Source: Streptomyces macrolidinus (GTDB lineage: Bacteria > Actinomycetota > Actinomycetes > Streptomycetales > Streptomycetaceae). Taken from it: 63,357 nucleotides of DNA. Under the pieces are notes generated by a model. It was not told the DNA's origin. It saw nothing but the letters and a program-made list of their open reading frames with translations, and did no database searches. Numbering within the stretch: the first letter of the stretch is position 1; each line of letters opens with the position of its first letter. Location of the stretch: contig NZ_JAMWMR010000031.1 in assembly GCF_023887685.1 (NCBI RefSeq), positions 1-63,357 on the forward strand. Direction: 5' to 3'. Both the position numbers and the translations under genes were made by a program. Shown here one piece after another: positions 48,833 to 58,109 of this stretch.

Positions 48833-49591
48833 TCAGCCGCGCAAGGCGGTCCGGTACAGGGCCGCGGCCTCGCTGCCGAGGACGACGCTGTAGGAGATGT
48901 CGGAGGTGGAGCCGCCCTGTTCATGGCCGCCGAGGATGCCGACGACCTCACCGTCGCTGTTCACCCAGGGGCTGCCGCTGGTGCCGCCGGTGAACTCGGG
49001 GCATTCGATGCGCTGTTGGGTCGGTGTCTGGGCGGTCGGCTTGTTCGTGCAGGTGATCGGGGATTCCTCGGAGTTGGGGTATCCCGTGACGGTGACGGCG
49101 GTGGCGCCGGTCTTCCGCCCGGTGACGAACTTGTTGCCGCCGACGATGTCCTCGACGTTCGCGCCGCCGACGGACTCCAGGGCGGCGAAGGCGACGTCGC
49201 TGTTCTCGTCCGGGTCGCCGCTGCTCCAGCCGCCGCCGAGGAACGTCTTGGTCACCTTCCACACCCCGTACGGCGCCTTGCCGTCCCGGTAGCCGGGGGC
49301 GAACCAGAGCGCGCCCTTGCTCATCAGGCAGTGCGCCGCGGTGACGATGAGGTTGCCGCGCTCGCTGTGCACCACGGAGGCGGTGCAGAAGTGGCCGCCC
49401 TCCAGGGCGCTGGAGCCGAAGAGCGGTCCGATGCGCGCGTTGTCCAGACCGGCCTCCGCCTGGACGGTCGCGCCCAGCGGTCCGCTGCCGCCGTCGGCCG
49501 CCGCCACGGAGGACGTCGTGACGGCCAGCAGGACCAGGGCACCGAGGAAGGCGAGCCGGCGGTTGCCGTGGGGGCGTCTGATGGCGTTCAT
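48833..49591 (-). CDS. Secreted trypsin-like serine protease
   Basis: 252 residues. A Sec signal peptide (AFLGALVLLAVTTSSVAAADG) precedes a chymotrypsin-fold domain with catalytic His in VTAAHC, Asp in ENSDVAFAAL and Ser in GGTSGSPW. Four Cys residues could form two disulfides. It is an extracellular protease of unknown target. It lies between the two-domain wall hydrolase and the large P-type ATPase, all on the minus strand. Confidence 0.88.
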   Translation of the reverse strand: MNAIRRPHGNRRLAFLGALVLLAVTTSSVAAADGGSGPLGATVQAEAGLDNARIGPLFGSSALEGGHFCTASVVHSERGNLIVTAAHCLMSKGALWFAPGYRDGKAPYGVWKVTKTFLGGGWSSGDPDENSDVAFAALESVGGANVEDIVGGNKFVTGRKTGATAVTVTGYPNSEESPITCTNKPTAQTPTQQRIECPEFTGGTSGSPWVNSDGEVVGILGGHEQGGSTSDISYSVVLGSEAAALYRTALRG

Positions 49592-49774
49592 CGCCTCTTA
49601 CTGTGAACCACACCGGGGGGAATTTCGCCGTGAGCGACGTGAAATTCCACTGTGAGGGTGCACCGGCGCGGAGTGCCGCGCGCATTCGGCCCACGGCTGC
49701 TTCCCCCCTTTCGGGGGCGCCCGACGGCCACCGGCCCGTCCGGGGCGGCCTCGGGCCGCGGCTGCGCGGGCTCC

Positions 49775-52700
49775 TCACCTGTCGTCCGTGGGCTCGGCGG
49801 TGGGCGGCGGACCGGCGCTGGAGGCCTTGCGCAGGATGTCCGAGGCGTTGCGCGCCAGGTGGGAGACCGACCGTGCCGCCTCCGAGACGGACCGCGCCGC
49901 GTTGCCCGCCGGTGTCTCGGGCGGGGCGCTCTCGGAGGAGCGCCACCACCGCAGGACGGCCCGCTCCACCCCCGGCAGCGTCCGGTGCCCGGCCACGGCG
50001 ACCGCGATGGCCGCCACCACGCCCGCCCAGGCGACCGGGCCGAGCGGGGTGCAGCCGAGGGCCTGGCTGACGCCCGGGGTCTGCACCAGGGCGACGAGTG
50101 CCGCGGCCGAACCGAGGGCCGTGGCCCGCACCAGCAGGCTGTCCCGGCGGTCGGCCATGGTCTGGGCGAGCTGGGTGCCCACGAGCGCGCACAGGGCCAT
50201 CGTGGTGGCGCGGCGGGCGGTGCCCGGGGTGAAGCGGCCGATCAGCCAGGCCACGCTCGCGCCCAGGCAGGTGGCCAGGGCGCGGTGGCGGATCTGCCGG
50301 ATCAGCGCGGGCCCGAGGAGAGAGGTGAGCAGCCGTCCGCCCGGCTCGCTCCCGGGCTCGGCCCCGTTCCGCCGCTCCCGGTCGGGGGTCACCGCCACCG
50401 CGACCGCCGGGAACAGGTCCGTGAACAGGTTGACCAGCAGCATCTGGCGGGTGGAGAGCGGGGACGCGCCCCACAGCAGCCCGCCGAGGATGCCGAAGCC
50501 GACCTCGCCCGCGTTGCCGCCGATGAGGATGGCGATGGCGTCGGCGACGCCGTGCCAGAGCGCGCGGCCCTCGGCCACCGTCTCGATCAGCACGGTCAGA
50601 TCGGAGTCGACGAGGACGAGGTCGGCGGCGTTGCGGGCGGCGGCCGAGCCGCGGGCGCTGATGCCCACGCCGACGTCGGCGGCGCGGATGGCCGCGGCGT
50701 CGTTGGCGCCGTCGCCCACCATCCCGACGACCCGGCCCGCGTCCCGCAGCGCCTCGATCACCTGGAGCTTCTGCTCGGGCGCGACCCGGGCCACGACGTC
50801 CGCGTCCCGCAGCATCCGGGCCCGTGCCGCCCGGTCCGCGGCGGCCAGTTCGTCACCGGTGACCACGGCCGTGTCCCCGGGCCAGCCCAGTTCCACGGCG
50901 ATCGCCCGCGCGGTCTGCGGATGGTCGCCGGTGAGCATGACGGGCCGTACGCCGATGCGCCGCAGGCCCTGGACGAGGGCGGTGGACGTCTCCCGGGGCA
51001 CGTCCGACAGGGCCAGCAGTCCGGTGCACCGGAGCCCCGCGAGGGCCTGCTCCAGCACCTCCTCGTCGTTCTCGTCCCCGGTCAGCGGGCGCTCGGCCAC
51101 CGCCAGCACGCGCAGCCCCGCGCCGGCCAGCGCCTGAGCCGCGGCGAAGACCCGGTCCGGCAGCCCGGCGCAGGCGGGCAGCACGATCTCGGGGGCGCCC
51201 TTGACCACGAGCACCCGGGTGCCGTCGTCGCTGTCGTCGGGCCGCCCCACCGCGGCGGCGTACCCGCGACCGGCCTCGAAGGGGCGCCCCTCGGTCTGCG
51301 TCCAGTGCGGATCGGACCCGGCCGCGTCCAGGACGGCCTCGTCGGTGGCGTGAGCCGGCCTGCCGTCCTCCTCGCCGGTCAGGCGTGGGCAGGCACGCGC
51401 GGCGACGCACAGGGTCCGCGCCGATCCGGGGTGATCGGCCGCCCGTACGGCGCCGTCGGCGTCCGCGGCCCGCACCACCCGCAGCCGGTTCTCGGTGAGC
51501 GTGCCGGTCTTGTCGAAGCAGAGCGTGTCCATCCGGCCGAGCGCCTCCAGCGTGCGCGGGGTACGGACCAGGACGCCCTGTCTGCTCAGCCGCCGGGCGG
51601 CGGCGAGCTGGGCCACCGTCGCCACCAGCGGCAGCCCCTCGGGAACGGCGGCGACGGCCACCGACACCCCGCCGCTGACCGCCCGCCGGATCGGTGTGCC
51701 GTGCAGCAGGGACAGGCCGGTCACCGCGGCCCCGCCCGCGAGCGTCAACGGCAGTGCCTTGCGGGTGAGTTCCTGGAGCCTGGCCTGCACCCCGGCTGCC
51801 GCGGGCTTGCGGGCGGCGAGGGAGACGGCACGGGCCGCCTCGGTGCGGTCGCCGGCCTCCACCACGACCGCGCGGGCGCGCCCGGCCACCACGGTGGTGC
51901 CCTCGAAGACCATGCAGCGGCGGTCGGCGACGGCGGCGCGCGGGGTCGAGTCGGTCTGCTTGTCGGCGGGCAGGGACTCCCCGGTCAGCGCGGACTCGTC
52001 GATCTCCAGGCCGTCCTCCCACAGCAGCCGCGCGTCGGCCGGTACGACGTCGTCGCCCTCGAGCTCGATGATGTCCCCCGGGCGCAGCTCGGCGGCGTCC
52101 ACCGTCCGCGCGCCCCGTCTGCGGGGCCGGTGCGCCCCTCGCCGCTGCCGCAGGCGGGCCTTGCGCTTCTGCTCGGCCACCAGCCCGGACAGCGCCCGCT
52201 CCGCCCGCAGCCGCTGGACGCCGCCGACCAGGGCGTTCAGATCGAGTGCGCCGACGACCAGCAGCGCGTCCGCGGCGGAGCCGAGGATCGCCGACGCGGC
52301 CGAGCCGACCGCCAGCACCGGGGTGAGCGGATCGTCGAGTTCTCTGCGGACGGCGCGGGCCAGCCGCACCGTCCAGCGCACCGGGCCGCTCGCGGGCCGC
52401 AGCCAGGGGTGCCGGGCCAGGGCCCGCGCCATGCTCCGCGCCCGGTCGCTCGCGCGCTCGGCCTCCGGTTCGGGCTGCCGCTCCAGCCGCTCCTGGACCT
52501 CCTCGGGCTCCAGCTCGTGCCAGGCGATCCGCGGGCGCGGCTGCGGAGGCGGGGCCGCGGCCACGCGGAGCGCCGCCCGTACGCCCATCAGCAGGGCGGC
52601 GGCCGTGGCCGCGTCGACCGGGATGTGCCGCAGTCCGGGCAGGGGCCAGCGGGGCGAGGGACGGGCCCCGCGCACGGCCACCAGCAGCCCGGACAGGGCC

Positions 52701-54253
52701 GCCCCGGACCGGGCGAGCGTCTGCGACCGGCCGGCGACCCTCCGCGCGGCCGGAATCGCGGTCAACACCCGCCAGGCGTCGGCCAGACCGTGCGGGGCGA
52801 GCACATCCGCGCCCCAGACGACCACCCCGTCCCGGTCCGTGAGCGCGAGGGCGACATCACTGCCCAGCAGACCGGCGAGCACCTCGTCCTGCTCGGCCGA
52901 GGCGGGCCGGGCGACGGTGACGACGGTCCCGCCCTCGCCGCCCTCGCTCAGCTCCTCCACCACCTCGTCCAGCGGCCGGTCGCCGCCGACGACCCGGTCG
53001 GCGAGCCCCGTGAAGTCAGCCAGCGCCGGATGGTCGACCATCACCACCCGCAGCCCGGCGTGGCGCGCCGCGTCCAGGACGGCCTCGATCCACGGGTCCG
53101 CGCCGCCCGAGGTCAGCAGCGCGCTGGGGTGCAGGACGAGCGTCTCGGCCAGTTCCAGGTGGCGCAGCCGTTCGGGCTCCCGGACCAGTACGCCCTGCCT
53201 GGCCAGGGCGCCGCTCAGGACGGAGTGGAAGGCGGCGGGGCCGTAGCGGGCGGCCTTGGGCGAGCCCGCGAGCACCGCCTCCGCGGCCTCCTCGATGTCA
53301 CGCTTGACCAGTTCCGTCGCCACCGCCGCGAGCACGCTGCCGACGGAGGTGTGGGCGGCGTACTCCTGGGTCGGGGAGATGCGCAGCGGCGGGCGCGGAT
53401 GGTGATCGGCGGGCACGCCGGTCCGCTCGGGCCCGCACCACTGGTCGTGCGTCGCCTCGAACGCGACCGCGCGCGCCACCCGCTCGGTCAACTGGCAGGC
53501 GCGCAGCCCGCCGTCGAGCACCAGCGCGGTCGGCGTACCGCCCGCGGTGTGCGCCGCCGCGTTGGCGAGGCCGAGCGCCAGATCCATCCCGGAGCGGCCG
53601 AGGCGGCCGGTGAGCCAGGTGCGAAAGCGCGGGTTCTCGCGCAGCAGGGTCACCACCGCGGTCAGGACGCGCGGGGTGTGCGGCAGCCGCAGGACGGCTC
53701 CGGCGATCGCGGTGCCCGCGCCGAGGACGTCGGCCGCGAGCGCCGCCGCGGCGGTCCGTACGGCGGCGGGGTCGCCGGGGTGGGAGAACTCCTCCTCCGG
53801 GTCGGCCGCGACGGCGAGCCCCCACCGTCCGGCGAGGCCGGTGGCGCGCTCCACCACCTGGTCGGTCAGCTCCGCCTCGGTGGCCGTGATCACCAGCCGG
53901 GTCAGCCCGCCGTCCCAGTACGCGGACACCACGTCCGACCGCTCGGCCAGCACCTCGGCCACCTTGCGGGACGCCTGTGCCACGCGTCGTACGGCGTTCC
54001 CGCGCCCGGCGCGGCCGGGTTCGGCGAGCCGCAGCGCCAGGTGGGCCCTCGCACCGGACCGCCACTGGCCGGTGTCGCCGGGCAGAGCGTTGCGCACCAC
54101 CCGGGCGACCCGTACCGCGCTGTCGGCGCCGCGGACCCCGGCCCGCGCCGCCGCCGTGAGGGCCCCTGCCGCCGCTCCCACCGCGGCCGGGGCGCCGCGC
54201 ACCAGCCGCCCGGGGGCGGCCCGGACGAGGCCGGTGGCGGTCGAGGGAAGCAT
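49775..54253 (-). CDS. Giant CtpI-like P-type ATPase with degenerate duplicate core
   Basis: 1492 residues from ATG 54253 (AGGAG 8 bases upstream). The C-terminal half is a full P-type ATPase: ALTGES (about residue 756), VPEGLPLVATVAQL in the membrane, phosphorylation site CFDKTGTLTENRL (about 912), and GDGANDAAAIRAADVGVGI (about 1180). The N-terminal 700 residues contain a decayed copy of the cytoplasmic core, with ETLVLHPSALLT where DTLCFDKTGTLT stands in the active half. Mycobacterial CtpI/CtpH are similarly large. The transported ion is unknown. It is probably in an operon with the gene at 54284. Confidence 0.9.
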   Translation of the reverse strand: MLPSTATGLVRAAPGRLVRGAPAAVGAAAGALTAAARAGVRGADSAVRVARVVRNALPGDTGQWRSGARAHLALRLAEPGRAGRGNAVRRVAQASRKVAEVLAERSDVVSAYWDGGLTRLVITATEAELTDQVVERATGLAGRWGLAVAADPEEEFSHPGDPAAVRTAAAALAADVLGAGTAIAGAVLRLPHTPRVLTAVVTLLRENPRFRTWLTGRLGRSGMDLALGLANAAAHTAGGTPTALVLDGGLRACQLTERVARAVAFEATHDQWCGPERTGVPADHHPRPPLRISPTQEYAAHTSVGSVLAAVATELVKRDIEEAAEAVLAGSPKAARYGPAAFHSVLSGALARQGVLVREPERLRHLELAETLVLHPSALLTSGGADPWIEAVLDAARHAGLRVVMVDHPALADFTGLADRVVGGDRPLDEVVEELSEGGEGGTVVTVARPASAEQDEVLAGLLGSDVALALTDRDGVVVWGADVLAPHGLADAWRVLTAIPAARRVAGRSQTLARSGAALSGLLVAVRGARPSPRWPLPGLRHIPVDAATAAALLMGVRAALRVAAAPPPQPRPRIAWHELEPEEVQERLERQPEPEAERASDRARSMARALARHPWLRPASGPVRWTVRLARAVRRELDDPLTPVLAVGSAASAILGSAADALLVVGALDLNALVGGVQRLRAERALSGLVAEQKRKARLRQRRGAHRPRRRGARTVDAAELRPGDIIELEGDDVVPADARLLWEDGLEIDESALTGESLPADKQTDSTPRAAVADRRCMVFEGTTVVAGRARAVVVEAGDRTEAARAVSLAARKPAAAGVQARLQELTRKALPLTLAGGAAVTGLSLLHGTPIRRAVSGGVSVAVAAVPEGLPLVATVAQLAAARRLSRQGVLVRTPRTLEALGRMDTLCFDKTGTLTENRLRVVRAADADGAVRAADHPGSARTLCVAARACPRLTGEEDGRPAHATDEAVLDAAGSDPHWTQTEGRPFEAGRGYAAAVGRPDDSDDGTRVLVVKGAPEIVLPACAGLPDRVFAAAQALAGAGLRVLAVAERPLTGDENDEEVLEQALAGLRCTGLLALSDVPRETSTALVQGLRRIGVRPVMLTGDHPQTARAIAVELGWPGDTAVVTGDELAAADRAARARMLRDADVVARVAPEQKLQVIEALRDAGRVVGMVGDGANDAAAIRAADVGVGISARGSAAARNAADLVLVDSDLTVLIETVAEGRALWHGVADAIAILIGGNAGEVGFGILGGLLWGASPLSTRQMLLVNLFTDLFPAVAVAVTPDRERRNGAEPGSEPGGRLLTSLLGPALIRQIRHRALATCLGASVAWLIGRFTPGTARRATTMALCALVGTQLAQTMADRRDSLLVRATALGSAAALVALVQTPGVSQALGCTPLGPVAWAGVVAAIAVAVAGHRTLPGVERAVLRWWRSSESAPPETPAGNAARSVSEAARSVSHLARNASDILRKASSAGPPPTAEPTDDR

Positions 54254-54283
54254 CACCCCCGCTCCTGGCCCCATCGCGCGCCC

Positions 54284-54763
54284 TCAGCTGGCGACGGCGG
54301 TACGGCGGTGCCGCGTCGTACTGGCGCTGTCAGCACTCTTCGCGGCCTTCGCCGCCTTCGCGGCGTTCCTCGTGGCACTCCTCGCTGCGCTCTTCGCGGC
54401 ACTGCGGCCGGAGGCGGTGCTGCGAGCCGAGGCGGCCTTGCGCGCGCCGGACGCCGAGCGCTGGGCGCTCCGGGAGCCGTCCGCCTGCGCGGACCGCTCC
54501 GACTGCTCGGGCCGCGACTGGGTCAGCCAGGCCACGGCCGCACCGGTGACCGCGACGGGCCACTCCACGAGGCCTACGGCACCGAGCACCCCGGCGCCTG
54601 TGTACACGGCCAGCCGCCGCCCGCGCGGAGACACGGATCCGACCGCGTTCAGCGCACCTTCGGTGGCCCTGCCGACGGTCTCCGCACCGGGCACCCTGCG
54701 CAGCGCGGAGACCATGGTCCGCAGCGGCTCGGGAAGGTCCGACGACGACTTCTGCTGAGCCAT
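54284..54763 (-). CDS. Small membrane protein with Lys/Arg/Ala tail, partner of the P-type ATPase
   Basis: 159 residues from ATG 54763 (AGAGGA just upstream). Residues 1-50 are soluble; residues 52-84 form a hydrophobic hairpin (LAVYTGAGVLGAVGLVEWPV, AVTGAAVAWL). The last 70 are Ala/Ser/Lys/Arg-rich in the manner of histone H1 tails (SAKSAARSATRNAAKAAKAA). The ATPase gene starts 30 bases later on the same strand. Small membrane partners also accompany some mycobacterial P-type ATPases; this one may be an accessory subunit or may attach to nucleic acid or the wall. Confidence 0.75.
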   Translation of the reverse strand: MAQQKSSSDLPEPLRTMVSALRRVPGAETVGRATEGALNAVGSVSPRGRRLAVYTGAGVLGAVGLVEWPVAVTGAAVAWLTQSRPEQSERSAQADGSRSAQRSASGARKAASARSTASGRSAAKSAARSATRNAAKAAKAAKSADSASTTRHRRTAVAS

Positions 54764-55390
54764 TCCTCTCGCCTCCATACATCTGTTCTGTATGAGTGGT
54801 TCCCGCGATGGCCCTGCCTTCACTCGCAGAAACGATAAATCGGGAGGAAGCGGCATATCCATGGATGTTCGATGCGAGGCGTGCCCCGCGCACGGGGGCA
54901 TCGCCCGCGCACGGGGAAGCGGGGCCCGAGGACGGGACGCCCGCGGACGACCCGGCGGTCCCCCGTTGCGCCACCACCCTGTGCGCCAGGCGCCGCGAAC
55001 CGGGGATAGCCTTCCGCTCGTACGGGTGACGTACGAGTGACAGCCATACAGCACCGGCAAGTTGAGCAGGCGGCACCGCGGGCCGATCGAGGTCGCCGCG
55101 GCGTGAACGGGGTCGACAGCGGAACCGCACCACGGGTTCCGCTCAGGCGTCATTGCCCGGTGTGACCTGCCGTGATACACAGATACACAGAGTAACCATA
55201 CGTGTCTTCGAATACCGTCCCACGCCCCCGCGAGGGTCCTGCGGGGATCGGGATCAGGGGGACCATACGAAATCGGCCAATTCAATGACGCCAAGTCGAC
55301 ATACGACAGCCTCGTTGTCGGCGAGAATGAGCCTGACCTCTGCAACTGTGGCAGGGGGTACAGAACTACCCACCAGGGGCGGTGACTTAC
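54764..55390. promoter_or_regulatory. Long intergenic region before the T4SS-like operon
   Basis: About 620 bases between divergent units. It is locally richer in A+T than its surroundings near 54780-54860 and 55160-55330. An inverted repeat CTCGTAC/GTACGAG stands at 55017-55037, inside a tandem GTACGGGTGAC/GTACGAGTGAC (55020-55041). Three frames of 75-82 codons overlap here, but none has convincing bias or start signals; a 12-base-spaced GGGAGG before an ATG at 54861 is noted. Confidence 0.4.
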
Positions 55391-55699
55391 ATGGAGCTCG
55401 CGGCCGCAAAAGGCGACATCAACACGATCATCGGCGGTATCGCTCCGAACTGGGGGCCCTTCGGCAGCCTGGGCAACGAAGCACGCGTGATGGTCGAGGT
55501 GGTGATGGCCGTGGCCATCATCCTCTGCCTGGCGATCGCGATCTGGGGCGCCGCCAAGCAGCGCATCGGCGCGACGGCCCTGCGCGACACCTTCAGCGCG
55601 GAACAGGGCAAGGGGCTGATCATCGCGGGCCTGACCGGAATCTTCATCATCGGTTCGCTCGGCACGCTGTTCACGATCGTGTACGGCATGGCCATCTAG
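55391..55699 (+). CDS. Small two-helix membrane protein, VirB2/pilin-like, T4SS-like operon
   Basis: 102 residues from ATG 55391; GTG 55382 is an alternative. Two hydrophobic helices (VMVEVVMAVAIILCLAIAIWGAA and GLIIAGLTGIFIIGSLGTLFTIVYG) are joined by a basic loop (KQRIGATALRDTFSAEQGK). Size and topology fit VirB2/TrbC-like subunits, though no cleavable signal is seen. It heads a six-gene plus-strand operon and is 231 bases from the next start. Confidence 0.75.
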   Translation: MELAAAKGDINTIIGGIAPNWGPFGSLGNEARVMVEVVMAVAIILCLAIAIWGAAKQRIGATALRDTFSAEQGKGLIIAGLTGIFIIGSLGTLFTIVYGMAI

Positions 55700-55930
55700 G
55701 CCCGCCCCGGACCGCCACGCCCCGCCTGGCAGTCCGTCAGTCTCCGGCCGGGCGCGCCCGGTTCCTCTCCCGACCCATCCGTCCGTCGCGCCCACCGGCT
55801 GAGGTTGCGTTTCCCTGATGTCGAGTCACCACACCGCGCCCGCGCGGCTACCAGCACGGCTACCGTCGTACATCTACGCGTTCCGACACGAGGTGCGGAG
55901 TGGCTATGAGGTCGAGGGGGCGTGCTCGGC

Positions 55931-56767
55931 GTGAGTCTCGATGACGGTGCCTCCCAGGGGGGCGACGGGGAGTACGGAGGGGTCGGGCAGACCCGTACCC
56001 GGCTGCCCGAGCGGGGCGGCGATGTGTACGGCGGGGCCCGGCGGGGCCGGTCCTCGTCGCGGAGACTGGTCATGGTCGTCGGCGTGGTCGTCCTGCTGAT
56101 CGCGGCGATCGCCTTCGCGAACCGCGGCGACGGTGGCTCCTCGCCGGGCGGCGACCGCCACGGCGACAAGGCCGCCGCGGCCCCGACAGCCGCCTCCGGC
56201 GCCCACCCGGTCCGCACGAAGACGCAGGGCATCCCCTCGGGCTTCGGCCATGACGAGGAGGGGGCGCAGTCCGCTGCTGCGAACTACGCAGTGGCGCTGG
56301 GCTCTGACGCCATGTTCAAGACGGACAGTCGGCATGCCCTTCTGAAGCGCCTCTACACCCCCGACGCGGCAGCCCGGCTCCAGGGCCCGATGGACCAGGC
56401 CTACTCGGCCGATCTCCTCGGCAAGATGGGCCTCGACGCCGACGGCGAAGCCCCGACGGGCAGCACGTTCGTCTCCCGCGTGGTCCCCGTGGGCACCACG
56501 GTCCAGCGGTACTCGGCCGACAGTGCCAAGGTCGCGGTCTGGTACCTGGGGCTCATCGGCATGTCCGGGGAGAAGTCGACCGACCCCATCACCTCGACCT
56601 GGAAGACGTGGACGTTCGATCTGCAATGGTCCAACGGTGACTGGAAGATCGTCTCCGACGAACAGAAGAACGGCCCCGCCCCTGTCCCCGGTGACGACCG
56701 GGCCGCCGGCTCCGACGAGATCCGCAAGGCCACCGAAGAGTACGGAGGGTTCACGTATGCCCGGTAG
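55931..56767 (+). CDS. Bitopic membrane protein, VirB8-like topology, T4SS-like operon
   Basis: 278 residues from GTG 55931 (AGGGGG about 9 bases upstream); GTG 55922 is the alternative. A 35-residue cytoplasmic tail, one membrane helix (RLVMVVGVVVLLIAAIAFA), a low-complexity linker and an extracytoplasmic NTF2-like domain (AANYAVALGSDAMFKTDSRH, WTFDLQWSNGDWKIVSDEQ). This plan matches VirB8/TcpC-type T4SS subunits. The identification is by topology, not by motif. The stop overlaps the next gene. Confidence 0.72.
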   Translation: MSLDDGASQGGDGEYGGVGQTRTRLPERGGDVYGGARRGRSSSRRLVMVVGVVVLLIAAIAFANRGDGGSSPGGDRHGDKAAAAPTAASGAHPVRTKTQGIPSGFGHDEEGAQSAAANYAVALGSDAMFKTDSRHALLKRLYTPDAAARLQGPMDQAYSADLLGKMGLDADGEAPTGSTFVSRVVPVGTTVQRYSADSAKVAVWYLGLIGMSGEKSTDPITSTWKTWTFDLQWSNGDWKIVSDEQKNGPAPVPGDDRAAGSDEIRKATEEYGGFTYAR

Positions 56768-58109
56768 CCGCCATCGCGTGCTCAAACTCGCCGGAGTCGT
56801 GTCAGCCGTACAGGCATCGGTCGTGCTGCTGGCCACCCGTGCCGTCGCCGATCCCAGCCCCACACCCACGTCCTCGCCGTCCGGGTCGCCATCGCCGTCG
56901 CCGTCGCCCAGCAAGAACCCCTGCGACCTCATCGTCGGCGACGCCAAGAAGTACTGCGAGAGGGGCAACTCCCCCGCGAAGGGCGGCGCCCCCTCCAACG
57001 ACCTCACCAGCACCCCTCAGGACCCCCTCTCCTCGCTCGCCAAGGGCTTCGCCGACGCCGCCTCCTGGACCGTCGACCAGCTCAGCAAGGCCATCAAGGA
57101 GACAGCGAGCGTCGACTTCACCAACCACAAGTTCCTTCAGCAGTACGCCATCGTCTTCGCGGCCTCGGCCATCCTGACCCTGCTGCTGTGGCTGCTGGCC
57201 GTCGCGAAGCGGGCCATCCGCGGTGTCCCCTTCGGCACCGCGATCTCCGAGGCCATAGGGTTCCTCTGGCTGACCGTCATCGCCTCCGCGTTCACCCCGC
57301 TGATCCTCTACACCGTCGTCTCGGCGACCGACAGCGTCAGCGAGGTCCTCGCCAAGGCCTCCGGCAACCAGACCGACACGTTCTTCGGCGCGTTCTCCGG
57401 CGCCCTCGGCAAGGGCACGGACATCGGCGGCGGCCCGATCATGCTGATCCTGGTGTCGCTCGTCTCCATCGTCGCCGCGGGTGTCCTGTACCTGGAGCTG
57501 TTCCTGCGCGCCGTCCTGCTGTACGTCGGCGCCCTCCTCGGCGTCGTCGTCTACTCGGGCCTCGTCGACAAGAACCTCTGGGGCCATGTCCGCCGCTGGG
57601 CGGGCATCATGATCGCGGTGATCCTGGTCAAACCGGTGATCGTCATCGTGCTCGGCCTCGCCGGCGCCCTGGCCACGGGCACCGGCCCGGACTCGCTCGC
57701 GGCCGTCGTCTCCGGGCTCGCCATCATCCTGCTCGCCATCTTCTCGAGCGCCATGATCTACCGGTTCGTGCCCGGCTTCGGCGACGACATCGCCGCCTCC
57801 CGCAACAACCGCATCATGCAGGGCGCCGAGCGCAAGGCCGCGGCCGTCATCAGCTCCCCGGCGACCCTCGTCGCCCAGGGCATCAAGACCCACAGCAGCC
57901 GCGCCGACAGCCAGGGCGGCTCAGGCGGCGCAGCCGCACGCCCCGCCAACCAGATGTCCGGCGGCGTGGCCGCGCACAGCACCCGGGGCCAGGGCGGCGG
58001 AGCCCCCTCCGCCGCTCCCCCGCCGCCGCGCACCAGCCCGGCCAACTCCCCGCACTCCAGCAACACCCGCAACAGCAGTACCAACCGCACGGGAGGTGAA
58101 GGGCGTTGA
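56757..58109 (+). CDS. Polytopic membrane protein, VirB6/TrbL-like, T4SS-like operon
   Basis: 450 residues from ATG 56757 with GGAGG at 8-base spacing, overlapping the previous gene by 11 bases. A signal peptide (ending AVADPSPTPTSSPS) leads to a Pro/Ser linker, then about six membrane helices (FLQQYAIVFAASAILTLLLW and others), and a 90-residue disordered cytoplasmic tail. Size and topology fit VirB6/TrbL channel subunits. The TTGA overlap couples it to the next gene. Confidence 0.78.
   Translation: MPGSRHRVLKLAGVVSAVQASVVLLATRAVADPSPTPTSSPSGSPSPSPSPSKNPCDLIVGDAKKYCERGNSPAKGGAPSNDLTSTPQDPLSSLAKGFADAASWTVDQLSKAIKETASVDFTNHKFLQQYAIVFAASAILTLLLWLLAVAKRAIRGVPFGTAISEAIGFLWLTVIASAFTPLILYTVVSATDSVSEVLAKASGNQTDTFFGAFSGALGKGTDIGGGPIMLILVSLVSIVAAGVLYLELFLRAVLLYVGALLGVVVYSGLVDKNLWGHVRRWAGIMIAVILVKPVIVIVLGLAGALATGTGPDSLAAVVSGLAIILLAIFSSAMIYRFVPGFGDDIAASRNNRIMQGAERKAAAVISSPATLVAQGIKTHSSRADSQGGSGGAAARPANQMSGGVAAHSTRGQGGGAPSAAPPPPRTSPANSPHSSNTRNSSTNRTGGEGR

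Noticed and set aside
49652..54838. A 1728-codon open frame on the plus strand
   Set aside because: It is antisense to the P-type ATPase. Long shadow frames are normal in DNA of this G+C content, and the minus strand has all P-type ATPase motifs.
54792..55047. Overlapping 75-82 codon frames before the T4SS-like operon
   Set aside because: Three frames on both strands overlap with no good start signals or bias, and the region behaves as intergenic.
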